Assembly: GCA_947626775.1 (NCBI GenBank)
Contig: CANQTL010000001.1
Location: 62,001-126,000, forward strand
DNA length: 64,000 nt
Direction: 5' to 3'
Source: an uncultured Lachnospiraceae bacterium
GTDB lineage: Bacteria > Bacillota > Clostridia > Lachnospirales > Lachnospiraceae
Shown here: one piece after another, positions 1 through 9,434 of the stretch
Position numbering within the stretch: the stretch's first letter is position 1
Layout: each line of letters opens with the position of its first letter
The notes under the pieces: model-generated
What the model saw: only the letters and a program-made list of their open reading frames with translations
Told to the model about the DNA's origin: nothing
Database searches by the model: none
Position numbers and translations under genes: made by a program

Positions 1-883
1 GCGAGTCCATGGCCAGGAACTTTCCCGCCATAATGCGGGATTCGTACACGCTGACGCCGTCGATATGGCTGTCCGGCCTGGCAAAATAGATATACTCGAA
101 CACGCATCTCGCATGCTCCTCTGCCGGCAGGCACATGCTCCTGTCGGATTCAATTCCTTTTTCCGGCGATATGGTGACAATCTCTCCCGGCTCCACGTCC
201 CGCACGAACTTCGCGCCGATGGTGTCAAGCGCACAGGTCTCCGACGCCAGGATGTAGGCGTTGTCCCGCCTGCCGATACAGAGCGGGCGGAAACCGTACG
301 GGTCCCGCGCGCCGATCAGTTTGCGGGGCGACATGACGATCAGGGAGTAGGCGCCCTTGATCTTGTGCATGGCGCGTCCCACCGCCTCCTCCACAGTCCT
401 GCTGTTGAGGCGCTCTCTGGCGATGTGGTAGGCGATCACCTCCGAGTCAATCGTCGTCTGGAAGATCGCTCCCGTGTATTCCAGCTCGTGCCGCAGCTCC
501 GCCGCATTGACCAGGTTCCCGTTGTGCGCCAGCGCCAGTGTTCCCTTCACATAATTGAGCACCAGCGGCTGCGCGTTCTCCCGCGTACTGCTGCCCGCCG
601 TGGAATACCGCACATGACCGACCCCGATATCGCCCTTTAATTTGTTCAGTATCTCGGGTGTGAATGTCTCGTTGAGCAGCCCCATCTCCTTGCTGCTCAG
701 AACTTTGCCTTTCGGTCCCGCCGTGTCGCTGACCGCGATGCCGCAGCTCTCCTGTCCTCTGTGCTGCAGGGCGAAGAGTCCGTAGTAGATCGTGGACGCC
801 ACGTCTCTCCCGTCGAAATCATAGATGCCGAATACGCCGCACTCCTCGCCCAGCTTGTCTGTCTGTTCCATCTCCGTGTTCAT
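1..883 (-). CDS. purF: Amidophosphoribosyltransferase (partial, C-terminus off left edge)
   Basis: First step of de novo purine synthesis: PRPP plus glutamine gives 5-phosphoribosylamine. The 294 visible residues are the class II (Ntn) glutaminase domain and the start of the phosphoribosyltransferase domain. The read starts MNTEMEQTDKLGEECGVFG, so Cys15 is the expected N-terminal nucleophile after propeptide removal. HRGQES and GHVRYST motifs follow, as in PurF. The start at 883 has a GAGAGGG ribosome site 7 bases upstream; an in-frame ATG at 871 is less well placed. It lies 42 bases after the preceding minus-strand gene, so it may be co-transcribed with the uncharacterised cluster upstream, which is an unusual partner for a purine gene. 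Confidence 0.95.
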   Translation of the reverse strand, partial: MNTEMEQTDKLGEECGVFGIYDFDGRDVASTIYYGLFALQHRGQESCGIAVSDTAGPKGKVLSSKEMGLLNETFTPEILNKLKGDIGVGHVRYSTAGSSTRENAQPLVLNYVKGTLALAHNGNLVNAAELRHELEYTGAIFQTTIDSEVIAYHIARERLNSRTVEEAVGRAMHKIKGAYSLIVMSPRKLIGARDPYGFRPLCIGRRDNAYILASETCALDTIGAKFVRDVEPGEIVTISPEKGIESDRSMCLPAEEHARCVFEYIYFARPDSHIDGVSVYESRIMAGKFLAMDS

Positions 884-925
884 GCTGAACCCTCTCTTCC
901 GATTTTTTTCCACACCGTATACGCG

Positions 926-2113
926 CTATCCCTTAGCGAATTTCTTTTCATATTCCTCCACGGTAGCCATAATCTCTCTGGCATACTGCGGATACTTGTC
1001 TACCAGCGCCCGGATCTCTTTCTGAGAACCGCCGGCCACCACTTCTCTATTGTAATCCATCCTGCGGCGCAGCGACTGCCGCCGGATAATCAGATTATGC
1101 CGGATCTCCACCATCTCCTTGGGATCGAGGATCGCCTCGGTCTGGTGCAGCCAGATAGCGGGATCCTTGATCTGATACCGCTTTAACATCTGTAACAGTT
1201 CCTGCTGGTTGTAGTCCAGTTCCAGTTCCGCCCGGCGGTATTTCTCCCGCTCCTCCTTCTCGATCTGATAGTTCTCCCACAGATCCATCAGCTCTTTGGC
1301 GCTGGAGACGCCGTATTTCAGATAGAGATAGTCGAGCAGATTCGTGTTGTTGACATAGCGGATTTTCACCTTATTCTGCAGCAGGATAATCCTGTTGATG
1401 CCATTCTCCACCCGGTGGAGCTCCCGTCTGGCATCCAGATGCCTGACGTAGACGATCGTGATCGTCAGCGCCGCCGCACCCGCCGTCACCAGATATCCGA
1501 CTTTCGTGTCCATCTCCAGGAAAAACTGCAGAAACAACAGCAGGAGAATGCACAGCCCCAGCGCCGCCACACAGATGACAGCCATCCCTCTGGTGTCCGC
1601 GATCACACCCATCACCTCGCTCTTACGGTACAGATAGGCATGTTTTTCACCGTCCAGCCTGCTGAGATCCTGCTTGATCAGATCCTGGTACTCCTCCGTC
1701 TCCGTCAGCTTCTGGTACCCCTCATCCACCTGGTCGGCAATGCGCTCGATCTGCTGGTACTTCTCATCCGTGATTCGGTGCGGCCGCTCCATGAAGCTCG
1801 ACTTGCTGTCCTGCAGAAGAGAGACACGCTTCGCGCACTCCTTGAGCTGCTCGCTCTCTTCGGGCGGGAGTGCCTCGATCTCCTCCATATCCTTCAGATA
1901 GGACGTCACCATGTCGTACTCGAACGTTAGATTCTCCAGCTCCCTGGTGGCGTCCGCCATCTTCTCCAGACAGTTTTTGACATAGTCGTCCCGCTGTTCC
2001 TTATTGTGATAATCAATCTGATGGACGAGTTCCTCATCCTCCAGTTCCTCGTCGAAGTTCTCGTCCGTATCCCGCCTGAAAAGTTTTTCTCTTAACTTCC
2101 GAAACCAACCCAT
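926..2113 (-). CDS. Membrane coiled-coil protein, unknown function
   Basis: 395 residues. A basic N-terminus (MGWFRKLREKLFRR) is followed by a very acidic stretch (residues 16-30), then about 140 residues of charged heptad-like helix. Two hydrophobic segments at about 177-199 and 204-223 form a likely helical hairpin, and a second charged helical region runs to the end. It looks like a two-pass membrane anchor with both coiled-coil arms in the cytoplasm. I do not recognise a family. The ATG at 2113 has GGAG 9 bases upstream; an in-frame TTG at 2152 would overlap the previous stop and has no ribosome site. It is the last unknown gene of the four-gene cluster and sits just before purF. Confidence 0.8.
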   Translation of the reverse strand: MGWFRKLREKLFRRDTDENFDEELEDEELVHQIDYHNKEQRDDYVKNCLEKMADATRELENLTFEYDMVTSYLKDMEEIEALPPEESEQLKECAKRVSLLQDSKSSFMERPHRITDEKYQQIERIADQVDEGYQKLTETEEYQDLIKQDLSRLDGEKHAYLYRKSEVMGVIADTRGMAVICVAALGLCILLLLFLQFFLEMDTKVGYLVTAGAAALTITIVYVRHLDARRELHRVENGINRIILLQNKVKIRYVNNTNLLDYLYLKYGVSSAKELMDLWENYQIEKEEREKYRRAELELDYNQQELLQMLKRYQIKDPAIWLHQTEAILDPKEMVEIRHNLIIRRQSLRRRMDYNREVVAGGSQKEIRALVDKYPQYAREIMATVEEYEKKFAKG

Positions 2114-2148
2114 TTTCTTCTCCGTCCCGCCGCGCTCACGCGCCTCTG

Positions 2149-2994
2149 TCAACGATACATATCCCGGTAGGCGTCCTTCAACCCGGCCGTCAGTTTTTCG
2201 ATCTCCCGATAATACTCGGCGCTCACGCCCGCCGTTCCGTTTCCCTCTTCCCTGAGCACCCGGATCGTGAAGAGCATCCGGTTTTCGTCCGATCCCTCAA
2301 ACTGCCCGCTGGCCCTCTCCATCTGCTTCTCCACTCTCAGGGATGCGTTGTGGTACTCGGGATGTCCGGCGATATAGTCGATGTACCTTCTGTCATCGTA
2401 CTGCATGCGCAGAGCCGCCAGATACAGTTCCAGGCTCTCCTCATCCCCGCCGGCCTCATACGACTGCATGAAATACTCCGCCGCCCTTGGAAACAGAAAC
2501 AGCCTGGCGCAGGAGACGCCCATATTGCGCAGGATCTTCGCACGCAGCGCCGTCTCCGTGTCGGAAAGCTGCGCAAGCAGGCTTTGATACTGCGAGAGCG
2601 CCGTCTGATATTTCCCATTCTGCAGCATATAGTCCGCTTTCGCCTTGCCCCTCTCACAGGGACTTAAACCCTCGTTATCCCGGACGGCCTGCTCCGTCCG
2701 CGCCACAATCTCCGCCGGGTACAGGTTCACATACTCCAGTATGGTCCCCACAAAAGCGACGGTGGAACCGTTCTGATTCAGCAGGGAATAAAGCGTATGC
2801 GCCAGCTGATCCAGCCCGCACTCCTCGCCGAGCCATTCCACCAGCTCGCGCTGCATGACGTCCCGATCCAGAAGCTCCGCCTTCTCCACGAGGAGATAGC
2901 ACAGCTCCTCCACTGAATACAGGTTTACATAAAATTTTTCCATATGGTACGGGACCCTGGCATAACTGCCCGTCCCCAAAATGACCCGACTCAT
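2149..2994 (-). CDS. TPR-like helical protein, unknown function
   Basis: 281 residues, no signal peptide or membrane segment. The middle (about 115-200) has paired amphipathic helices with TPR-like spacing (KADYMLQNGKYQTALSQY..., then NMGVSCARLFLFPRAAEYF...), suggesting a protein-protein adaptor. The N-terminal 100 residues contain a helical segment that begins FYVNLYSVEELCYLL. The ATG at 2994 is preceded by GAGG with 7-base spacing. It starts 22 bases after the actin/Hsp70-like gene stops and ends 35 bases before the membrane coiled-coil gene, so the four genes are tightly coupled. No family name can be given from sequence alone. Confidence 0.75.
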   Translation of the reverse strand: MSRVILGTGSYARVPYHMEKFYVNLYSVEELCYLLVEKAELLDRDVMQRELVEWLGEECGLDQLAHTLYSLLNQNGSTVAFVGTILEYVNLYPAEIVARTEQAVRDNEGLSPCERGKAKADYMLQNGKYQTALSQYQSLLAQLSDTETALRAKILRNMGVSCARLFLFPRAAEYFMQSYEAGGDEESLELYLAALRMQYDDRRYIDYIAGHPEYHNASLRVEKQMERASGQFEGSDENRMLFTIRVLREEGNGTAGVSAEYYREIEKLTAGLKDAYRDMYR

Positions 2995-3015
2995 CCGTCA
3001 GCCTCATCCTCCGTA

Positions 3016-4326
3016 TTACAGTTCCAGAGTCTCCTCCCACATCTGCCCCGAGGGCGGAAAAAATTCCCCGAAGCCCAGGTCCGTCACCACAACCCGCACC
3101 GTCTCCGGTCCGCTCATCGTCATGGCAAGCCGATACCTCGTAAACGGCGCGCCCTCTCCTGCCCGTCCGCCCAGCCTGACAAGACGCGTCTCTGCATTCT
3201 GCCCTGTCAGCGGAGTTATGACAAAGCTGAGCTCCCTGTCCTCCGCCAGCAGAAATTCGCACTCCTTCGCAGCCTCATACCAGTTCTCCCCGGCATCCAG
3301 AAGCGCATAGTAGGCTTCCCTGCCCTGCCGGAATACATTCATGCCGATGTTGGCTTTCAGTTTGTCCCTGCCGAGAAACACGTATTTCTTACCGACTTCG
3401 CTCGGCGCCAGTTTTTCCTGCAGGCCAAAACACGCCCCTCTGCTGAAAAGGTTGTTTCCTTGAAAAACTCTCCTATTATGGCACAGAAATTGAATAGATT
3501 CCTTATCCCACTCTGTACGGAATCCATCTCCCAGGAGATAAGCGGAAGAGACAATCCTGCCTTCGCACAGATTCCGCAGGATCCCAAGGAAGCGCTCGTC
3601 CGCCAGACGGCAGGCATCCCGCCTGATCTGCTCCTCCTCCGTCTCCGCCGGAATCACCAGCGTGTCGTAGATCTGCTCTTCGATCAGCGCGACGATCGGC
3701 GTGGTGCGTTTGTTGCACTCCAGGCGGTAAGTTTTGAGCCGCATCCCGTCGTGCTCGCACGCGATCACCTGATAGGCCCACAGTTCAGGCGGCTGATGCA
3801 GCATAAAATAATAGAAGCTCTCCGTATGGCTCTGACAGAAAATGCGGTCCGTCTTTAACCCCAGATTGGAAGAGGCTTTCGACAGAACCTCCACCAGCCG
3901 GTCGTCCGGCTCGTCCACCGTAAACATAATCGCATCGATTCTGTCGACGGTGGCAATAAAGCTCATGAGCGACATGCTGCGCTTGAGAAAAAGAGTCAGA
4001 AGCGCTACCGGATCGTAATCCTCCCCGTCCAGCTCCACCATGTCGCCCTTCCTGGCAAGCGACAGCAGCCTGTCCACAGGGAACATCCCTTCCTCATCTG
4101 CGTTTTTCACGGCGTCCTTACCGTAAAACCACTGGTTGACTCCCTTTCGTTTGCACAGCACGGTGGGAATATTATACTGTTTCGTCCCCACCACGGTAGC
4201 CACCGTATCCACGTCTTCTTTTCCGTAGATACAATAGCTGATCTGCGAGCAGACGTCGCCCAGGTCATAGCCGACCAGCACGCTCCCCGTATGCAGTTTG
4301 CCCTTTTCCTTTCTCTCCAGAAACAT
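3016..4326 (-). CDS. Actin/Hsp70-fold-like protein (probable DUF5716 family)
   Basis: 436 residues. Several short motifs sit in the order expected of the ASKHA (actin/Hsp70/sugar kinase) fold: VGYDLGDVCSQISY (18-31, phosphate-1-like), VIACEHDGMRLKTY (about 187-200, phosphate-2-like), and SAYLLGDGF (261-269, adenosine-like), followed by SRGACFGL as in Hsp70 proteins. The final 110 residues look beta-rich. The fold assignment is my inference; from memory the protein resembles Pfam DUF5716. The ATG at 4326 has AGGAG 6 bases upstream, and the upstream stop codon overlaps that ribosome site, implying translational coupling. A GTG at 4341 is a weaker alternative. It presumably works with the very large neighbour. 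Confidence 0.75.
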   Translation of the reverse strand: MFLERKEKGKLHTGSVLVGYDLGDVCSQISYCIYGKEDVDTVATVVGTKQYNIPTVLCKRKGVNQWFYGKDAVKNADEEGMFPVDRLLSLARKGDMVELDGEDYDPVALLTLFLKRSMSLMSFIATVDRIDAIMFTVDEPDDRLVEVLSKASSNLGLKTDRIFCQSHTESFYYFMLHQPPELWAYQVIACEHDGMRLKTYRLECNKRTTPIVALIEEQIYDTLVIPAETEEEQIRRDACRLADERFLGILRNLCEGRIVSSAYLLGDGFRTEWDKESIQFLCHNRRVFQGNNLFSRGACFGLQEKLAPSEVGKKYVFLGRDKLKANIGMNVFRQGREAYYALLDAGENWYEAAKECEFLLAEDRELSFVITPLTGQNAETRLVRLGGRAGEGAPFTRYRLAMTMSGPETVRVVVTDLGFGEFFPPSGQMWEETLEL

Positions 4327-4334
4327 CCTGTCTC

Positions 4335-7300
4335 CTAGCACGCCTGAAAGATTGTGCGCACCATATAATCTCTTTGATAGTATTCCCGCAAAAGGCCGTC
4401 CACCGTGTCATAGTCGTTCAGCGTCATGCCGGTCATGATGTCATTCAGCATCGTAAAACGGCTCTCGAAACTGTCCTGCCCGATATCGCTCTTGTTGACC
4501 TCTCCGCTCTCGGTGAGCTGTTCGCCGTCTTCCGACTCTTCCGTGATATAATACTGAAGTCTCTCTCCAAAAAACAGAACAAATTCCCTGACGCAGATGC
4601 CGCCGTACATATCCCGCATCTCTTCCCTGCAATACTCGTCCTGCGGTCCCTCGTCCCGCCGGATCACATAATGTATATAGGCCCTGCGGCCTGGTTTGGC
4701 ACGGTACTCGACGATCGTCTTATCCTGGTACGCATCCATCTGCGGAATATACCCCGCGTATTCCCGGTACACCGGAAGCACGACGCCGGCGTCCGACAGC
4801 TCCCGCAGGAAATCGCAGCACACTTTTCTGACCGCCTCATTCTGCTCCGCCCTGTTCTCCGCATAATACTGCAAAAAGGCAATTTTGCACACGGGCTGTA
4901 TCTGCGCCAGGTCCCCGTAGAGCTGCATCACGCACCGGAACACATACGGCTCGACGATCTGACCTCCGACCGCGTAGTCGTAACAGCAGCGGGACACAAA
5001 CGCCGTCATCAGCGGTTCGCTGCCGCCGTACCCGCAGTACGATCTGAAAATATCCATTTTCTCCCCGACATGCGCGCCCGTGTACAGCATCTGCTCAATC
5101 ATGCGCTCGCTCAGCGCATGGGTATCCATGCCGAAGTCCTCCGCGATCCTCCACACTTCCCGCATATCCCTGATACTGCCGGAATAAAACCGTATCAGAT
5201 AGCGCAGGATATTCCCGTCATACTTTCCCTTCTTCACCACATAGCACAGAATCCCTGTCATGACGGGATCCTCTTTCGCCGGCTCCTCCTCCAGAAGCCT
5301 GCTGCACAGTCTTGCCAGCGCTTTGGCGTCCACGCCGTAGGGGCCGCAGCGGCGCACCCAGTCATACGCCTCCGGGTACATGCCGCGGACGATCATATAG
5401 CGGATGATCTCCCCGCGGTCCCGCGCGGCGACGTCCTCCGGCTGAAGTCCCAGCAGATATTCGTCCAGTTCGCGCATCCTGTCCTTTTCATAATAGAAGC
5501 GTACCAGCAGCATGCGTATCCTGCGCCGCATGCCGTCCTCGATCCGATCGCTCCCGGCCAGCAGCAGAAACAGATCCGCATTGTCCTCCTGCACGGCAGC
5601 GGCACTGCTGCGCCCGAAACACGCATAGATGGCATATCCGAAGTTTTCCCGCACATAGGCCGCAAGCATGGGCGCCAGTTTCTCCGGGTCGAGCAGCGCC
5701 TCCGCGCGGCTCTCCGCACTGACCGCAAACCGGTTTCCCGCCCCGTCGCCCAGAATGATCCTTCCCTCCGAGTGATAGACCGGTATCTGCGCGCGGCCCG
5801 AGACAACCGGAAACGCCTGCTCCTCCTCCGCATACGGATAGACCAGAAAGGCTTCCCTGATCTGTTCGGACTTCACCGCAAGCTCTCTCGTAAACAATAA
5901 CGGCACAAACGCAGCCGCTCTCTCCGCGTCGATCACAGCGGGGGTAAGCAGGCTGTCATACAGAAAGGCCAGATCTTTGTTGATCCGCCCGTACTCCAGC
6001 TGCTGTATCGCAAACCGCTCCATGGCCGCCGCGTAATCTGCATAGATATCCGGCATCTCCTCCCTGTGCCTGTACACATAGGCGTACAGCCAGGCCATGA
6101 TCTCATAGTTCAGATCGCTCTGATAGACAAAATACATCAGTATGATCTTCGGCAGCACGATGTCGTTCCTTCGCGGCACGGACATCATATAGTACTCGTA
6201 CAGTCTGGTAATTCTCAGATTCTGCTCCACCCCCGCGCGATACCATTCAAAATACGCTTCCCCGCAGCGGTTCCCTGCGATGAGCAGCGTGCAGATCGCA
6301 TGGAGGATATCGTTCTGCGGCCTCTTCTCATAACAGCCGGCCAGAATGCGGAACAGGGTGTGGGAATATCCCTTCCGCTTCTGTGCGAGATAAACGGTCT
6401 GCAGAATAATATCCTCTTTCATGAGATCGTTTTTGACGGCATAGAGAAGAATCTGCTGTTCAAAGGCATCCAGCCCGCGCAGCATGGAAGGATTCATACT
6501 GAGCAGATGCCACGCCTCTATGTAGATGACCGGCGAAGTGCAGCGGCAGCGGAACAGCTCTTCCAAAAGTTCCCATCTGCGCGCCGGATTTTTCACATAC
6601 TCCCCGGACAGGTACAGAAGAAGCCATGCGATACGCCAGTTTCCACGGTTGCGCTCATAGATCTCCCGCACCTCCGCCGCGGCCTCGTCCACATAGCGGT
6701 AATCTTTGCTGTAGAGCGTCGTGAGATACAGATAATAACACCACAGCTCCGGACGCTCATTCTGTTCCGTCAGAACCCGCTCCTGCTGCTTCTCGATCAG
6801 CCATTTCGCCTCGTTGTACCGCTCCTGCGTCAGGAGGATCTGCGCCTGAAACAGCTTGTACGCGATATCCTTGTCGTCAAGTTCCGCCATGCGCTCCAGT
6901 ATCCTGTTTGTCTCCGCCATCCAGGTCTTCGTGCTGATCTTCTTCAGTCGGAAAGCCTGGTAATACTCCATCATCTGTACCGTGAGCCGCTCCCGCTCCC
7001 TGCGAAGCCCCATCGCCTTCTTCGCGGTCCGGTGGACGACCACGGTGACAGGCACACGGATCGTATCGCCCTGCCGCGTCAGCACAATACAGCCATAGTT
7101 GTTTCCCGCGTGCAGCTTCGCGCGGTCCACATAGTAATACACCCTGTAGATATTCCCCAGGAAGGAAGCGTCCGTCGCGGTCTGTTCCTCCACGCGCAGG
7201 AACTCTCCCTCCGTCCCGATCTGCAGATGCGTGTATCCCCATCCGTTTCGATTGACCACCAGCGCGTAGCGGGTCTCCTCCGCGGGATCCTCTATCCTGA

Positions 7301-7898
7301 TCTCCGCCTCCTCGGGTATGTATTCCACCGGCTTCTTCTTGTGAACCGCCAGCAGAAATTCCTCTACATTGTGCTCATTGCCCCTGACCGCGGACAGCCC
7401 TTTATAGACGGCATAATACTGCCTGTCGTTCCCCGCAAAGACCGATTGGAACGCGTCCGAATAGAACAGCCTGACTGCCTCTTCCCAGCTGCTCTTGGCA
7501 AGATTGGTAAAATGAAACAGATTCCTGATGTCTCCCATACTGGAAGAGACATACTCCTCCGTGACCGTCACGGTAAAAGGCAGATAATACTCGCCCTGAT
7601 TGGAAATGACATTGAACGCTCCCTTTACCTCATCCCCCGCCTCCAGTCCGCCCGCGTCAAAGCGGTACCTGATCTCCTCCCGGCTTCCGTCAAAAGTGTC
7701 CGTCAGGCACTGCATGCGCAGATCCGTGGATATGACATATCCTTCCGCCGCGCGCCCCTCGCTCCCGCAGACCGTGAAAGAGCCTTCCGCCGCCGCGCCT
7801 GCATGCAGCGACAGATCCACCCGCTGACAGGAAAGCGCCAGCGAACCGCCGTCCGTGTTAAATTTGCCGTTTAGGATCTCCTCGACCGCCTGCTTCAC
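4335..7898 (-). CDS. Very large beta-sandwich plus helical-repeat protein (probable DUF5717 family)
   Basis: 1187 residues, starting at a GTG that follows an in-frame TAG 18 bases upstream, so no longer start is possible. Two beta-rich segments (about 15-95 and 190-290) resemble Ig-like or pilus-type sandwiches. The rest is helical, with repeated W/Y/L-rich helix pairs suggestive of a long alpha-solenoid. There is no signal peptide, no membrane segment and no enzymatic motif I can see, so it is probably a cytoplasmic scaffold. From memory it matches Pfam DUF5717, which accompanies DUF5716 in Lachnospiraceae. It is first in a minus-strand unit with a TTGCGT-N18-TATAAT promoter. Function unknown. 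Confidence 0.8.
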   Translation of the reverse strand: MKQAVEEILNGKFNTDGGSLALSCQRVDLSLHAGAAAEGSFTVCGSEGRAAEGYVISTDLRMQCLTDTFDGSREEIRYRFDAGGLEAGDEVKGAFNVISNQGEYYLPFTVTVTEEYVSSSMGDIRNLFHFTNLAKSSWEEAVRLFYSDAFQSVFAGNDRQYYAVYKGLSAVRGNEHNVEEFLLAVHKKKPVEYIPEEAEIRIEDPAEETRYALVVNRNGWGYTHLQIGTEGEFLRVEEQTATDASFLGNIYRVYYYVDRAKLHAGNNYGCIVLTRQGDTIRVPVTVVVHRTAKKAMGLRRERERLTVQMMEYYQAFRLKKISTKTWMAETNRILERMAELDDKDIAYKLFQAQILLTQERYNEAKWLIEKQQERVLTEQNERPELWCYYLYLTTLYSKDYRYVDEAAAEVREIYERNRGNWRIAWLLLYLSGEYVKNPARRWELLEELFRCRCTSPVIYIEAWHLLSMNPSMLRGLDAFEQQILLYAVKNDLMKEDIILQTVYLAQKRKGYSHTLFRILAGCYEKRPQNDILHAICTLLIAGNRCGEAYFEWYRAGVEQNLRITRLYEYYMMSVPRRNDIVLPKIILMYFVYQSDLNYEIMAWLYAYVYRHREEMPDIYADYAAAMERFAIQQLEYGRINKDLAFLYDSLLTPAVIDAERAAAFVPLLFTRELAVKSEQIREAFLVYPYAEEEQAFPVVSGRAQIPVYHSEGRIILGDGAGNRFAVSAESRAEALLDPEKLAPMLAAYVRENFGYAIYACFGRSSAAAVQEDNADLFLLLAGSDRIEDGMRRRIRMLLVRFYYEKDRMRELDEYLLGLQPEDVAARDRGEIIRYMIVRGMYPEAYDWVRRCGPYGVDAKALARLCSRLLEEEPAKEDPVMTGILCYVVKKGKYDGNILRYLIRFYSGSIRDMREVWRIAEDFGMDTHALSERMIEQMLYTGAHVGEKMDIFRSYCGYGGSEPLMTAFVSRCCYDYAVGGQIVEPYVFRCVMQLYGDLAQIQPVCKIAFLQYYAENRAEQNEAVRKVCCDFLRELSDAGVVLPVYREYAGYIPQMDAYQDKTIVEYRAKPGRRAYIHYVIRRDEGPQDEYCREEMRDMYGGICVREFVLFFGERLQYYITEESEDGEQLTESGEVNKSDIGQDSFESRFTMLNDIMTGMTLNDYDTVDGLLREYYQRDYMVRTIFQAC

Positions 7899-7932
7899 GA
7901 CTCTGCGTCTGCCTTTCTACATAGATATTAAA

Positions 7933-7962
7933 ATTATAACATTTGAATGGCCGTGTACGCAA
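7933..7962 (-). promoter_or_regulatory. Promoter of the unknown four-gene cluster
   Basis: Reading the minus strand: -35 TTGCGT (7962-7957), an 18-base spacer and a perfect -10 TATAAT (7938-7933), with the GTG start of the large gene at 7898. It is divergent from the SpoIID-like gene's promoter. Confidence 0.55.
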
Positions 7963-7988
7963 CTGCAAATGTCCGATATCCGGCCGGT

Positions 7989-8016
7989 AACGCACACGTT
8001 TTTTTCGCATATCCTA
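7989..8016 (+). promoter_or_regulatory. Candidate sporulation-type promoter (sigma-E/K -10 form)
   Basis: CATATCCTA (8008-8016) fits the sigma-E/sigma-K -10 pattern CATAnnnTA, and AACG lies 15 bases upstream, close to the sigma-K -35. Initiation would fall about 20 bases before the ATG at 8045 of the SpoIID-like gene. A similar arrangement precedes ytaF at 19.03 kb. Confidence 0.35.
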
Positions 8017-8044
8017 ATAGGGAAAAAATAATGCGAGGTTCCAC

Positions 8045-9310
8045 ATGGAAGAACCGATTCTGAAAAGCGCGCAGGCGGAAGCGCCCGCGCAGGGCAGACT
8101 GCAGATCAGCGTCACCGCCGACATCGGTCTTGCGCCCATCTCCAACGCCGCCATCGCCATATCCTATACCGGCGATCCGGACAGTACCGTCGAGACACTG
8201 ACGACGGACGTCTCCGGCCAGACAGACGCCGTACTTCTCGACGCGCCTCCGCCCGCCTACAGCCTGACGCCCAACTCGCCCATGCCCTACTCGGAGTATA
8301 CGCTGAACATCACCGCGCCCGGCTATGAACCCGTCACCATATCGGGCGTGGAAATTCTGCCCGGCGTGACGGCACTGCAGACCGTCCGGATGACTCCCGC
8401 CGGGTCGTCACAGGACGGCAGAGAGATCATCTCGATCCCGGAGCACACGCTCTACGGAGACTATCCGCCCAAGATCCCAGAGGAAGAAATCAAACCCATC
8501 AACGAGTCCGGCGAGATCGTCCTGAGCCGTGTTGTCATCCCTGAATACATCGTCGTGCACGACGGTGCTCCCTCGGACTCTGCCGCTCCCAACTACTATG
8601 TGCGCTACACCGACTACATCAAGAACGTTGTCTCCTCGGAGATCTACGCTACATGGCCCGAGAGCGCCATCTATGCCAACGCGCTCGCCGTCATGTCCTT
8701 TACCCTGAACCGCGTATACACGGAATGGTATCGGAACAGAGGATACAACTTCACGATCACCTCCTCCACCGCCTACGACCAGAAGTGGGTGTACGGCAGA
8801 AATATTTACAGCAATATCGACCGGCTGGTGGACAGCATCTTTGCCAACTATCTGTCCCGTCCCGGCGTGCGCCAGCCCATCTTCACCTCCTACTGCGACG
8901 GCAGAAACGTGACCTGCAGCGGTCTGAGCCAGTGGGGCTCCAAATATCTCGGCGACGAGGGCTATACGCCCATCGAGATTCTGCGCTACTACTACGGCAG
9001 CGACATATATATCAACACCGCCTCCGCCGTCTCCGGCGTCCCCGCCTCCTGGCCGGGCTACGATCTGAATATCGGCGCCTCCGGCGGCAAGGTCCAGCAG
9101 ATCCAGGAGCAGCTTAACCGCATCGCGCAGAATTATCCCGCCATACCGAAAGTGGCCGCGGACGGCATCTACGGCCCGAAAACCGCGGAGGCCGTCCGCA
9201 TCTTCCAGAACATCTTCAATCTGCCCGCAAACGGTATCGTGGATTATCCGACCTGGTACAAGATCTCCGAGATCTACGTAGGCGTCAGCAGGATCGCCGA
9301 ACCGGGCTGA
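8045..9310 (+). CDS. SpoIID-like protein with C-terminal peptidoglycan-binding domain
   Basis: 421 residues in three parts. Residues 18-118 form a carboxypeptidase-regulatory or Ig-like beta domain. Residues 165-325 are a SpoIID/LytB domain, with VVSSEIYATWPESAIYANALAV matching the family motif around the catalytic glutamate (here Glu199) and SQWGSKYLGDEGYTPIEIL matching the second conserved block. Residues 347-408 are a type 1 peptidoglycan-binding domain (DGIYGPKTAEAV). SpoIID is a lytic transglycosylase acting on denuded glycan during engulfment; this protein probably cuts or remodels spore peptidoglycan. It lacks an obvious signal peptide, which is odd for a wall enzyme and fits release inside the mother cell. 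The upstream sporulation-type promoter supports that setting. Confidence 0.8.
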   Translation: MEEPILKSAQAEAPAQGRLQISVTADIGLAPISNAAIAISYTGDPDSTVETLTTDVSGQTDAVLLDAPPPAYSLTPNSPMPYSEYTLNITAPGYEPVTISGVEILPGVTALQTVRMTPAGSSQDGREIISIPEHTLYGDYPPKIPEEEIKPINESGEIVLSRVVIPEYIVVHDGAPSDSAAPNYYVRYTDYIKNVVSSEIYATWPESAIYANALAVMSFTLNRVYTEWYRNRGYNFTITSSTAYDQKWVYGRNIYSNIDRLVDSIFANYLSRPGVRQPIFTSYCDGRNVTCSGLSQWGSKYLGDEGYTPIEILRYYYGSDIYINTASAVSGVPASWPGYDLNIGASGGKVQQIQEQLNRIAQNYPAIPKVAADGIYGPKTAEAVRIFQNIFNLPANGIVDYPTWYKISEIYVGVSRIAEPG

Positions 9311-9375
9311 AGCGGCACAGCGCGGACTTGTTACAGGTATCCGCATACAGGAGATTTGCAGTTTTACACGCAAAA

Positions 9376-9408
9376 AGACCGGCATTTCTTTTCAAAGAAT
9401 GTCGGTCT
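9376..9408. terminator. Bidirectional terminator between SpoIID-like gene and htpG
   Basis: Inverted repeat AGACCGGCATTTCTT / AAGAATGTCGGTCT with a short loop. It is followed by ATTTT on the plus strand and by TTTTTGCG on the minus strand, so it can serve both convergent genes. Confidence 0.7.
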
Positions 9409-9413
9409 ATTTT

Positions 9414-9424
9414 GGTTTACATAA
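9414..9424. repeat. GGTTTACATAA motif copy downstream of htpG
   Basis: One of seven exact copies of this 11-mer in the window. It lies between the htpG stop codon and the bidirectional terminator. Confidence 0.7.
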
Positions 9425-9434
9425 CTTTGCAATT

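Noticed and set aside
4374..7874. Two long plus-strand open frames (508 and 602 codons) over the large cluster gene
   Set aside because: They are antisense to the 1187-residue gene, have no ribosome sites and give low-complexity R/H/P-rich products, as expected in GC-rich DNA.
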